Shown here: positions 8,446-16,328 of the stretch, one piece after another
How positions within the stretch are numbered: the stretch's first letter is position 1
Layout of the letters: each line of letters starts with the position of its first letter
Virus record (IMG/VR): IMGVR_UViG_3300025727_000040
Coordinates: 1-27,800 of that record
Source of the DNA: a virus
Length of the DNA stretch: 27,800 bases
Strand: one strand, 5' to 3'
Position numbers and translations under genes: made by a program
The notes under the pieces: generated by a model
What the model saw: the letters and a program-made list of their open reading frames with translations, nothing else
Database searches by the model: none
What the model was told of the DNA's origin: nothing

Positions 8446-9258
8446 CTAGTAAGTTGCGCTGGTGTGATCCTTTTGTCTTACATCAACGTTGTTGTCACTG
8501 TATTCTGTCTTTAGTTCAGCTACTACATCATTAACATAACGTCCTTGCATTGGGATATTAAATGGTTCGTCTTTTGTTTTCATATAGGCTGACACTATAC
8601 TGATATTATGTGGCTTGCCAGCATCACGTTCATGTAAATCGTCATAGGCTTTTTCTAATTCACTGAGCGGTGTGCGTGGCTTCTTTTGTTCATAAAACCC
8701 CCAGCTTTCCATGTCTACTGGTGCTTCTATATACTTGCCGGTGTTTTGTGCTAACCAGAAGTTAACCCATTTATACCCGTTTGCCGCGGCTATGTCACGG
8801 AATAACTGAGGATGATAATTATAAAAGCCATGATTAAACCAGGGAGCAAGTGGCAATACACATAGCATAACCCCACCAACCTTGCATAAATTGTGCATGT
8901 TTTCAAATACAGTTCTTTGATCAAAGATATGTTCTCCAGTGCCGTTATTAGTTACTAAATCGAATTGTTGCGTGTACTTATACTTGTCTTTAAGTATAAA
9001 ATTTAGGTCCATTGCAATACTACGTAACTCAGTATTAATGTCAATTGACAAATAGTCACTAAACCCTAGATCTTCAAAGTATTCCCAAACATACTGCACT
9101 GGTTCACGGATAGGTTTTCCTGCAACTTTACTGCACTTGTCTGTCCATTTTTTACTGTACCTAAATCTTTGATTTCCCCACTCTACTACAGTAGGGTTAG
9201 GTTGTAAATGTTCAGTAATGTGAGCAGTTGCCAACTGCATAATATTGTTAAAGGCCAT
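8446..9258 (-). CDS. Class I SAM-dependent methyltransferase
   Basis: 270 aa. Motif I is unusual (TVVEWGNQ at 23-30), the acidic motif II is YLSIDIN (69-75), and FDLVTNNGTGEHIF (99-112) supplies the motif IV region, followed by CKVGGVMLCVLP (beta5-like). This layout is that of type 11-like methyltransferases. AGGAAA lies ten bases before the ATG at 9258, and the TAA of the kinase-methyltransferase gene directly precedes that ATG (TAAATG), so the two are coupled. The product could O- or N-methylate a sugar or a small intermediate of the island; the sequence does not tell which. The fusion protein upstream and the gene at 15561 hold two other methyltransferase domains. Confidence 0.7.
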   Translation of the reverse strand: MAFNNIMQLATAHITEHLQPNPTVVEWGNQRFRYSKKWTDKCSKVAGKPIREPVQYVWEYFEDLGFSDYLSIDINTELRSIAMDLNFILKDKYKYTQQFDLVTNNGTGEHIFDQRTVFENMHNLCKVGGVMLCVLPLAPWFNHGFYNYHPQLFRDIAAANGYKWVNFWLAQNTGKYIEAPVDMESWGFYEQKKPRTPLSELEKAYDDLHERDAGKPHNISIVSAYMKTKDEPFNIPMQGRYVNDVVAELKTEYSDNNVDVRQKDHTSATY

Positions 9259-10482
9259 TTACTTTTTCCTAAAATGATAGTACTCGCGACCTCCGCTGGG
9301 TCTTGCGTTACCGTGATCAATTTGCTCAAACTTAGTAGCAAATGCATCCAGCATGTTAGCAGTATGTTTCTGATTATTTGGCCGTTCATGGAGTTTCTGC
9401 GTTTCGTGTACAACAATGCCACCAGGTACTAATAGACTAGCATATCCATCTACAATTTCTTGTTCAGTAAGTCCGCCAAAATCACGTAACTGAATGCTAA
9501 CTGCCAGGCTTAATAGTACATCATATTGCTTGTATGTGTCCTCCAAGAACTCGTTAAATGTTGATTTTATCCATTTAACATTACTGGGTTTTGTTTTAGG
9601 CAACTCTACATGTGGTTCAACTCCAGTTGCACTTGCAACCATTGGAGCAACTAACATAGTAATGTAACCATCATTACAGCCGATGTCGAGCAACTTATCT
9701 CCAGGCTTGCATACTTCACTGAGCTTCATACGTTCAACACGATCAGTTGCATCATCCATACCATACCGTTTCTGATAACTTTTCCATTCTTTAACAATTT
9801 TTTTGCTGGGTTGTGTAAATGCTGTCATTGACTTCCATACCTCTCTAGGGTTCTTTGATGCTAACATAGGAAACTTATCCTTGTTAACCAACTTCGCCAT
9901 TAATTCAGACTGATAACACTCCTGCGGATTTTCCAAGGCGTTAATCAGTGATTGCCTAAAATGGTCTTTATTATAATTATCGTATAGATATCTGAGTCTA
10001 TCACTCATTTGTGGTTCAGATTTACCACCAACTGGGTTTGCTAACTCGTAATCTATTAAACTTATTTCTCCATCTTCAATACAGAAGTTACTTAATGGAA
10101 ACTTCGTGTACTGTTTTGTTTTACTTGCAGGATCCATACCTGGGTAAAAGTATTGTATATTTGCTGCTTCAAGCGAGTCTGCAATAGTATGTGCTTGATC
10201 GATATACAATTTTAAGTTATGTTCCTGCCAGGTGTCAAATAAACTTTCGCCAACAGTTGTCATTCTAAGACCAAGATGATCTTTGTGATGTTCTAGGATC
10301 TGCGGAAAGTGTCTTTGCCCTTCCAGTCTAGTTAAACATTCTACTTCCCTAAGCCAACATAACTCATAACTTCCGCGAGCAGCTTTAATACCTTTGTTTC
10401 GAATATTAAATATCTTAACAACAGAATCTTCATTGATGAAAACACCACTGCTTTTACCAATAGCATATCTGTTGTCTTTCAT
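9259..10482 (-). CDS. Kinase-like domain fused to a class I methyltransferase
   Basis: 407 aa with two parts. The N-terminal part (1 to about 220) has kinase-fold marks: VVKIF with K23, REVECL with E46/E48, and PLSNFCIEDGEISLIDYELA (129-148), in which N132 and D144 would be the catalytic-loop Asn and the DFG Asp; the Asp of HRD is not obvious. The C-terminal part has methyltransferase motif I LLDIGCNDGYIT (264-275), motif II TGVEP (286-290) and YDVLLSLAVSIQLRDFGG. Start and stop are coupled: TAATG with the oxygenase before it and TAAATG with the methyltransferase after it. The fusion suggests that phosphorylation (or phosphate binding) and methylation happen on one substrate. A methyl-phosphate cap on a glycan chain, as in O-antigen terminators of the WbdD type, is one model. 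Confidence 0.65.
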   Translation of the reverse strand: MKDNRYAIGKSSGVFINEDSVVKIFNIRNKGIKAARGSYELCWLREVECLTRLEGQRHFPQILEHHKDHLGLRMTTVGESLFDTWQEHNLKLYIDQAHTIADSLEAANIQYFYPGMDPASKTKQYTKFPLSNFCIEDGEISLIDYELANPVGGKSEPQMSDRLRYLYDNYNKDHFRQSLINALENPQECYQSELMAKLVNKDKFPMLASKNPREVWKSMTAFTQPSKKIVKEWKSYQKRYGMDDATDRVERMKLSEVCKPGDKLLDIGCNDGYITMLVAPMVASATGVEPHVELPKTKPSNVKWIKSTFNEFLEDTYKQYDVLLSLAVSIQLRDFGGLTEQEIVDGYASLLVPGGIVVHETQKLHERPNNQKHTANMLDAFATKFEQIDHGNARPSGGREYYHFRKK

Positions 10483-11252
10483 TAACTTTTAATTTCTTTA
10501 ACTTTCCACATCTTACCAGTGCCGTTAAACTCTCCAATAATGTTAATACTATGTCTACGATGCTCAGGATTAATACGTGGCGTAACACTATGCACACTTT
10601 CTAGCACATTTAAGAACATACAAAATGTATTACGCTTGTATGGTACTTGTTTAATTGGAGTATGTAAATTATCGTCTACCTGTCTGCCCAGTGTTTTGTT
10701 TACTTGAACAATTTCTCCAGTACATTCATGGATAGTAAAGTTACCACCAGCACTTTCATCTCCGGGTTTACGCATATATAATAGTCCAGCATATATTTCC
10801 ACTGGATTATCAACGTGTGGAGTTCGACTAGTTCCTGTTTGATCCACAGGCTCATGTACTACAAACTGACAATCAGTTACGTAGTCTCCATCTTTATCAA
10901 CATCACGTATAGCTACAGTGCCAGCATACAACTTTTCTAATAAGTCTGGATATCTTTTTTCAATATGCGGTTCAAAAGCATTAATGCATTGTAAGAAATA
11001 CTCTTTGCTTGTGTGATACTCAAAAAAGTCTTGCCAAATTTGTGGGATTACTTTATCCACTAGCGCAGGGTTTGCTTTATATCTATAACATATCCCATTG
11101 TCGTGTGGTTGTGTACTAGTAACTAATTCTTCTGGAAAAGTGTCCTCTAATTCATCATACACACTATCAGGCAACGCATCCTCAATACAAATATGAGGAT
11201 AAGGATGATTAAAGACAGTATGAAGATTTTGCAGTACGCTTATATTTTCCAT
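10482..11252 (-). CDS. 2-oxoglutarate/Fe(II)-dependent oxygenase
   Basis: 256 aa. The iron-binding facial triad is visible as H146 and D148 in TPHVDNP and H221 in ESVHSVTPR, with R232/R233 of HRRHSINIIG as candidate 2-oxoglutarate anchors. This spacing matches prolyl-4-hydroxylase-like phage oxygenases. AAGGAAG lies six bases before the ATG at 11252. It is the first gene after a clean T4-type late promoter box, so it probably opens a late transcript that continues into the fusion protein and the methyltransferase. Members hydroxylate proteins, nucleotides or small molecules; the target here is unknown. Confidence 0.8.
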   Translation of the reverse strand: MENISVLQNLHTVFNHPYPHICIEDALPDSVYDELEDTFPEELVTSTQPHDNGICYRYKANPALVDKVIPQIWQDFFEYHTSKEYFLQCINAFEPHIEKRYPDLLEKLYAGTVAIRDVDKDGDYVTDCQFVVHEPVDQTGTSRTPHVDNPVEIYAGLLYMRKPGDESAGGNFTIHECTGEIVQVNKTLGRQVDDNLHTPIKQVPYKRNTFCMFLNVLESVHSVTPRINPEHRRHSINIIGEFNGTGKMWKVKEIKS

Positions 11253-11327
11253 GTAAACTTCCTTACATTTTTTCCAGAATGGTCAGTGAATCAATAACCA
11301 TTAATTGAATCACCTTATCTATAGCTT

Positions 11328-11335
11328 TATTTATA
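11328..11335 (-). promoter_or_regulatory. T4-type late promoter box TATAAATA
   Basis: The minus strand reads TATAAATA, the exact consensus recognised by the T4-type late sigma factor gp55 with its coactivator gp33. It lies 75 bases before the ATG of the 2OG oxygenase at 11252, in a 91-base gap, so transcription would start near 11321. A TATAAT 8 bases further upstream (11348-11343) has no convincing -35 hexamer. Confidence 0.6.
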
Positions 11336-11343
11336 TGCGTATA

Positions 11344-11805
11344 TTATACCAGTTTAAAATTCATACTAATAACAATACGTAATTGGTCTGTAAAGTTTTT
11401 AGTAACATAATGTGGAAGGGTACTGTCAAACATAGCGAAATGGCCAACTTTAGGTGTAATTTCATGCTGTTCAGTATTATAAGGGTTAGTTTTATATTGA
11501 AAGACAAAGTCTCCACTGTCTGGCGGGCATTGTACCCAAAACGCACTACTTACATGAGCTCCGCCAGAGTAGTTGTCTTCTGTTTCATGGGAATGTAAGT
11601 TAGTTGATTCTCCTTTTCCATGAACTACTGCCCAGGCTGCTGTATTTGGATCGTCTTCTGTCATAGTACTATCCCAGCACCATTCAATGTCATCACCATA
11701 TGCATTTTTCCATGCGTTTATCTGTAGTTGGCCTAGATCCTGTATTTCGCTATCAAAATCTATTCTAATGTCTTCATGACGAATACTGTGAACGCTGTCA
11801 CTCAT
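11344..11805 (-). CDS. Second 2OG-Fe(II) oxygenase (PF13759-like)
   Basis: 153 aa from the ATG at 11805. The frame stays open to a GTG at 11916, but those 37 extra residues are encoded by a perfect inverted repeat and poly-A tracts and look non-coding. Seen: LHSHETED with H71 and H73, then SAFWVQCPPDSGDFVF, GHFAMFDSTLPHYV with H132, and LRIVISMNF with R143. The order W/SH...SG...F...LPH...R.S.SFNF is that of the putative 2OG-Fe(II) oxygenase family PF13759, common in marine T4-like phages; the metal site reads HxH rather than HxD. No ribosome binding site is clear before 11805 (poly-A). It follows the S74 fibre-like gene, so virion protein hydroxylation is a possible role. Confidence 0.65.
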   Translation of the reverse strand: MSDSVHSIRHEDIRIDFDSEIQDLGQLQINAWKNAYGDDIEWCWDSTMTEDDPNTAAWAVVHGKGESTNLHSHETEDNYSGGAHVSSAFWVQCPPDSGDFVFQYKTNPYNTEQHEITPKVGHFAMFDSTLPHYVTKNFTDQLRIVISMNFKLV

Positions 11806-11848
11806 ATTTTTTTTAGCGTAATATTTTTTTAATACCTTTAGAGCAATC

Positions 11849-11881
11849 GACTGGGTGTTTACTTTTTGAAAACACCCAGTC
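11849..11881 (-). terminator. Perfect 12-bp inverted repeat, transcript-end or attenuator hairpin
   Basis: Arms 11849-11860 and 11870-11881 pair over 12 bases without a mismatch; the loop is nine bases. It lies 36 bases past the stop of the S74 gene and 44 bases before the ATG of the oxygenase. No uridine run follows on the minus strand, so it is not a textbook intrinsic terminator; RNA processing, 3' end protection or partial attenuation would also fit. A smaller 6-bp hairpin (11922-11936) covers the last codons of the S74 gene. Confidence 0.5.
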
Positions 11882-11916
11882 AAATACTGTACTCGATATA
11901 AGTCTACCTTTTGCAC

Positions 11917-13767
11917 TTATGCCTCTATAATAGAGGTAGTAGCTTCTTCAAGTGGTGGTAACCTATTATAGTCTACTTGATAATATCCTGACTCATGCAT
12001 TTCTACTGCATCAGCATATTTTGTTTCAAGTAATTCTTGGGCTATTACACCTTTTTCAAGTTCTTTACTCCAGATATAGTTGTATGTATATACGTTCATA
12101 TCTTCATGAGCATAAGCAAACTCGATATTTGCTTTAAGTCTACTGTCACTCCACTTAAACGCTTTCTTAAACGCTTTGCCAGTATCTTTAGCAGCCTTCT
12201 TAGACCAATCTGCAGCATCTTTAGCGGCTTTAGCTGTCGCGGCGGCGGCCTGTTCGGCAGCTTTCTGAGCCGCGGCCGCGGCATCATTGATTGCTTTTGT
12301 TGCACTATTAATAGCGTTATTACAATCGTTAATCGCTCCATTACAAGCATTAATAGTACTGCTAGCAGCATTAGCCACGCTTTTAGCACTAAACGCTTGG
12401 TTTGTCCAGTTTGCTACTTCATTACCCCAGTGTGCAACTTCGTTTGCGGCCTGGGTGCATGCTTTAGCGGCATCATTGGCTGCTTGCTCTGTTGACACAA
12501 CTGCTGACTGAGCACCTTTGTATGCTTTGTCTGCAACTATAGCAACGTCTTTTGCTGTTTGTTCTGCTTCTTTAGCAACTTTAATTGCTTCGTCTTGTGC
12601 TTTGTCAATTCCATCTGTAACATGATCCATTGCTTCATCAATGGTTCCGCCTGCATCTAAGATTGCATTAGCACCGTCAACTAGTGGGCCAATATCCACA
12701 TCAACGTTTACATCAACATCTAAGCCAACTAATAATGCTGCCTGTCCGTCAATACCAAAAGAGATTGTGTCATCTTCGTATGTAGCATGAGCAGAGCCTT
12801 GAGCACCAATCTGTGCACCAATACTTACTTCTGTACCTGCACTTACTTCTGCGCCACCTAAGTGAGCAGATCCTTCTGCACCGGCGCCAACGTTTGCACC
12901 GGCAATAGCACCGCCACCTACGTCAACTCCATGTTCACCTACACTTGCATGAGCACCAGCTTCTGCATATGCTTCTGCGTGTACACTGGCATCACCGTCT
13001 GCACCAGCATCTACACTAACATCACCTAGTGGTGTATCTAGACCAACTTCAGCATCAACACTTCCGCTTACACCAGCTTCTGCACTTGCGCTTGCTCCAA
13101 TGTCAGCAGCCGCAGTTGCATCACTTCCGTCCCAGCCCGCACTGCCTTCAGCGTGTGCTTCTGCTTCTGCACTAGCATGTGCTTCAGCAGTACCTTCAGC
13201 ACTTGTGTGGGCTGTAAGACCAGGAGCAAGTTCTTGTTCAGCATGTGCTTCACCACTTGTGCTTGCCCCTGCTTCTGCGCTAGCATGAACTTCTGCCCCT
13301 GCCGCAACACTATGATCAGTTACTTCATAACCAGCACTTGCGCCTGCTTCAGCACCTGCATGAGCTTCTGCTTCATAACTTGCTCCTGCTTGGTCATTTC
13401 CTACTTGTTGAGCAACCGCAGTTGCAACGTGTGCGCCTACTGAAACTGTATATTGTGGTTTACTAACTTGTTCGACCATTGCAGCAGACTGAGCAACTTG
13501 TGCTTGGGCCGCTGCATATTCGTCTGCTTTTTGCTGTTCGTCTGCAACGGCTGCATCATGGTCAGCTTGTGCTTTAGCAGCATCTGCTTCTGCTTGTTTT
13601 TGTTGAGCGGCGGCGGCTTCTTGCTTAGACTGTGCTGCTGCTTTGTTTTGGTTAGCGGATTGTTCTTGCAACTCAGCTTGATGCTTTTGACTCTCCGCTT
13701 GTGACTTCTTTTGCTCCTCTTGTGATTTTCTAGCCTGAGCATTGGCTTTATCTTGTTCTGCGCTCAT
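11917..13767 (-). CDS. Ala-rich fibre-like protein with C-terminal S74 chaperone domain
   Basis: 616 aa from the ATG at 13767, which has AAAGGA ten bases upstream; the frame opens at 13848, but that would overlap the glycosyltransferase gene by 62 bases. Regions: an N-terminal charged Gln/Lys/Ala coiled coil (about 1-90), a low-complexity Ala/Gly/Ser/His/Glu middle built of short quasi-repeats like EAHASAEAEAHAEG (about 115-360), a second Ala-rich helical stretch with N-AINDCNNAIN-type repeats (about 380-530), and SDSRLKANIEF from residue 540. The Ser and the Lys five residues later match the Ser-Lys dyad of S74 intramolecular chaperones, which trimerise tail fibres and cut themselves off. 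Likely a trimeric fibre or whisker; the host-recognising tip would be the part before the cut. Confidence 0.75.
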   Translation of the reverse strand: MSAEQDKANAQARKSQEEQKKSQAESQKHQAELQEQSANQNKAAAQSKQEAAAAQQKQAEADAAKAQADHDAAVADEQQKADEYAAAQAQVAQSAAMVEQVSKPQYTVSVGAHVATAVAQQVGNDQAGASYEAEAHAGAEAGASAGYEVTDHSVAAGAEVHASAEAGASTSGEAHAEQELAPGLTAHTSAEGTAEAHASAEAEAHAEGSAGWDGSDATAAADIGASASAEAGVSGSVDAEVGLDTPLGDVSVDAGADGDASVHAEAYAEAGAHASVGEHGVDVGGGAIAGANVGAGAEGSAHLGGAEVSAGTEVSIGAQIGAQGSAHATYEDDTISFGIDGQAALLVGLDVDVNVDVDIGPLVDGANAILDAGGTIDEAMDHVTDGIDKAQDEAIKVAKEAEQTAKDVAIVADKAYKGAQSAVVSTEQAANDAAKACTQAANEVAHWGNEVANWTNQAFSAKSVANAASSTINACNGAINDCNNAINSATKAINDAAAAAQKAAEQAAAATAKAAKDAADWSKKAAKDTGKAFKKAFKWSDSRLKANIEFAYAHEDMNVYTYNYIWSKELEKGVIAQELLETKYADAVEMHESGYYQVDYNRLPPLEEATTSIIEA

Positions 13768-13786
13768 ATCAATTGATTCCTTTGAT

Positions 13787-14692
13787 TTAATCTTTCCATT
13801 TTTTTTGTAAGCCGCCTGATTTTTGTTGTTGTTCCACATCATACTCATGCGGCTTCTTCATTTTTTCTGCACGTATCTCTGCCTTTGTGACTTGTCGTAC
13901 GTCTTGCCACCATGGGTTATCGTGATGATTGAATTGTCCGGTGAGATCTCCAGCCAGGCTTTTGCCTACTTCCTTACGGAACCCTTTAAGATGATCCATG
14001 TACTTTCCAAGAGCAGTATTAATAAAAATGTGACCACCTTGATCAGGGCCACCAAGATTATTAACCGCTGTTCCTGACTGAACAAAGTCTTGTACTAGTT
14101 CGCCAAATATAAAACTATCGTGATATTCAACATGATTAAAGATGTCGTCACTTTCGTAAATCCATCGCCACTGATCCATAAAACTATCAAAATCAGGGTG
14201 ATGCCTATTAAACATCATCCATCCGCACTCTGGCCAAGTCTTTCTTCCCAAGAACGTTACGAGTTGATCTTCTTTTGGAGCTATATCTTGTAAAAAATTG
14301 AAAGGCATGGACGTGTGGGTCCTTACATCTCCATCACACCAGATCATTATATCTGCTTTTGTATATTTAGCGAAATGCCATAAGGCAAAGACTTTGTTAG
14401 CAAATCGACTAGCGTCCCATAAAAAACTTTTCTTAGTATGATCCTTGTTCCATCCATGTGCTGAGTCGTTATCTTTGTGCCGTGCCTGCCAGGATTTTAA
14501 ATCAGGCAATGTAGCTACTTGGTCTAATACTTCAATATTATCTGCATTATATGTTTCAGGCTCATGATCTTCAGCATATATTGTTAAGTTAACTTCCGTG
14601 GGCCAGTTTTGCAAAAAACCCTTAACAAAGTCTTTGCCATACTTTTTATATCCGGTTGGATGCCAGGTACTAAACACTGCTATTGTACGCAT
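13787..14692 (-). CDS. GT-A type glycosyltransferase
   Basis: 301 aa. The DxD metal/nucleotide-sugar motif is DIMIWCDGDVRTHT with D120 and D122. Before it lie TKKSFLWDASRFANKVFAL, typical of a phage glycosyltransferase family in T4-like cyanophages, and after it YHDSFIFGEL and HIFINTALGKYMDHLKG. The last 40 residues are Lys/Gln-rich and charged. GAGGGA precedes the ATG at 14692, and the TAA of the preceding transferase gene is only eight bases upstream. The gene directly precedes the S74 fibre-like gene (19-base gap), which makes glycosylation of that Ser-rich fibre an obvious hypothesis. Confidence 0.7.
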   Translation of the reverse strand: MRTIAVFSTWHPTGYKKYGKDFVKGFLQNWPTEVNLTIYAEDHEPETYNADNIEVLDQVATLPDLKSWQARHKDNDSAHGWNKDHTKKSFLWDASRFANKVFALWHFAKYTKADIMIWCDGDVRTHTSMPFNFLQDIAPKEDQLVTFLGRKTWPECGWMMFNRHHPDFDSFMDQWRWIYESDDIFNHVEYHDSFIFGELVQDFVQSGTAVNNLGGPDQGGHIFINTALGKYMDHLKGFRKEVGKSLAGDLTGQFNHHDNPWWQDVRQVTKAEIRAEKMKKPHEYDVEQQQKSGGLQKKWKD

Positions 14693-14700
14693 ATAATTAC

Positions 14701-15564
14701 TTATCCCTCTAACTTTTGTCTAATTCGTTTCCACTGTATATCAATTTCGTCTGGAAAATATTCAATGTTAGCCATAGTATGCAACCATTTTGTTCTGGAC
14801 GGAAACTTAAACTCTTTATACGTGCTACTCATATCCCATGCTAAACTATGTTTACTAACCACAGTAGGTATACCTTGTATAACACTATTTACTCCAGCGT
14901 TACTACTAAAACTTACAGTCATACAAGTTTCTTTAAGCTGATCTTCTAAGTCAAAACTATCATAGGTTTTATGTACATGTTTAGCAATATTCCATTCGCA
15001 GTTTTGTTCCTTGTACCAGTCTGGATCACTTAATGGAAAATGCACGTTTTCCCTAAAACGTGGGTGCGCTCTAAGTACTATAGTTTTATCACTGTACTTG
15101 CGTATATCAGTTACAGTATCTCTAAAGTAGGTGTCCATGTCTGGCATGTGTTCCCACTGTAAACTATGGGCGTGTTGTCCACATACTAAAATATAAGGCT
15201 TATCGCCCATAACCCAGGGTTGTTTAGACAAGTTAAATTTGGATAGTCTGTCACGGTTTATTCCTAAATCTAATGCAAAATCAGCATCGCGATTAATTCC
15301 GTTTATACCTAACTTCCAGGTTTCGTTACGTATTAATCCGCCAACTTCAATTACAACAACTGGCTTTCCAGCTTCACGAAACTTTTCCCATACTCGCTTG
15401 TTAGCACTCATTTTGCCAAACCAGAGTACGCTCCATATCAGTGCAACATCAGCATCCCAGTCACTTTCAACAAGTTCGTCTGTTGATTTAATAGCGTTAA
15501 TTAGTTGTGGATATACAAGATTTTGGTTAGTTGGTAAATTATTTGGAAAGTGTGTTATTCTCAT
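14701..15564 (-). CDS. Capsule-synthesis/Kdo-transferase-like protein, paralogue 4
   Basis: 287 aa. Blocks: LSKQPWVMGDKPYILVCGQ, TDIRKYSDKTIVLRAHPRF, CMTVSFSSNAGVNSVIQGIPTVV, and a worn C-terminal TKWLHTMANIEYFPDEI. IRKYSD is shared exactly with the paralogue at 5904, and the S-x-N-x4-VIQGIPTV block matches the donor-site block of the other three. It is the fourth gene of an overlapping series that starts at the strong promoter near 17110 (ATGA overlap at 15561-15564). This copy lies at a distance from the other three, so the family was either duplicated and moved or acquired more than once. Confidence 0.5.
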   Translation of the reverse strand: MRITHFPNNLPTNQNLVYPQLINAIKSTDELVESDWDADVALIWSVLWFGKMSANKRVWEKFREAGKPVVVIEVGGLIRNETWKLGINGINRDADFALDLGINRDRLSKFNLSKQPWVMGDKPYILVCGQHAHSLQWEHMPDMDTYFRDTVTDIRKYSDKTIVLRAHPRFRENVHFPLSDPDWYKEQNCEWNIAKHVHKTYDSFDLEDQLKETCMTVSFSSNAGVNSVIQGIPTVVSKHSLAWDMSSTYKEFKFPSRTKWLHTMANIEYFPDEIDIQWKRIRQKLEG

Positions 15565-16328
15565 CTAGATTCGTATCGATAGTCATATACAGTACCATCT
15601 AACCATTTGCTAATAAGGCCTTGATTAGAAAGATACCCGTTACGTTGTACGATCTCTGCCATACTATCTGATAGCAAATCTTTCTCCAGTAAGTCATACC
15701 ACGTAGTGTTATAGTCCAATGGTTCAGTATTTTTATAAGTAACTGCTTCAATTATGTCTACAAAAGGCTCTTTCTTTATATGGAAATCCTTGATCTCAAA
15801 GCCATTCAGTGCTAACAAATAAAGTATTTGTGTTATTGTAAACGTGTTATAGCAATGACTAGGCGTATAACTAGTAAACTGATTATATAGTACATTAACA
15901 GTACTGGGAACACACAAATAAAGCATTGCTCCATCTGACATAACCTGGTTAATGTTGTTTAAAAACCAAATTGGACTCCAGCTATACTGCATTACATCAT
16001 GACACCATACTACATCAAACTGGGTTTTAAATTCGCCAAAGCCATGTCCGGTATTAAAGTCTTGCTTTTTAAATTTAATATTTTTTTCAGTTGGTTTTGG
16101 AATATCTAGGTTGCTTAACCCAACACAATTTATGTTTAAAGGCTTGTTAGGATCATTTACATTAAGCTCGTCTGTTAAATTAGCCCAGTACCTTAAGTCC
16201 ATAAGCTCTAGAGCACAACCTACATCCAGAACACTTCCAACACTTATTTTAAATTCATAATGACTGTTTAAGCGATTTAATGTATCTAAACTATGCTGAT
16301 GACTGTCAAGTTCACTTGCAAAAATCAT
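15561..16328 (-). CDS. Class I SAM-dependent methyltransferase
   Basis: 255 aa. Motif I SVLDVGCALELMDLRYW (about 32-48) has GCALE in place of the GxGxG loop; FDVVWCHDVMQYSWSPIWFL and QVMSDGAMLYLCVPS give motifs IV and the beta5 strand. This is the layout of ubiE-like/type 11 methyltransferases. The gene overlaps both neighbours by four bases (ATGA), so it is translated with the small coiled-coil protein before it and the capsule-type transferase after it. The ORF order (recombination-type gene, unknown, methyltransferase, transferase) shows accessory genes attached directly to a replication transcript. Confidence 0.7.
   Translation of the reverse strand: MIFASELDSHQHSLDTLNRLNSHYEFKISVGSVLDVGCALELMDLRYWANLTDELNVNDPNKPLNINCVGLSNLDIPKPTEKNIKFKKQDFNTGHGFGEFKTQFDVVWCHDVMQYSWSPIWFLNNINQVMSDGAMLYLCVPSTVNVLYNQFTSYTPSHCYNTFTITQILYLLALNGFEIKDFHIKKEPFVDIIEAVTYKNTEPLDYNTTWYDLLEKDLLSDSMAEIVQRNGYLSNQGLISKWLDGTVYDYRYESR

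Noticed and set aside
11805-11848. Possible sigma70 promoter (TTGCTC...TATTAC) before the second oxygenase
   Set aside because: Hexamers match only 3 and 4 of 6 positions in poly-A-rich sequence.
12037-13704. Several plus-strand and second-frame open frames across the S74 gene
   Set aside because: They are shadows of an Ala-rich coding region with biased codons; no ribosome binding sites or known motifs.
13768-13848. Longer start of the S74 protein at 13848
   Set aside because: It would overlap the glycosyltransferase by 62 bases; AAAGGA precedes the ATG at 13767.
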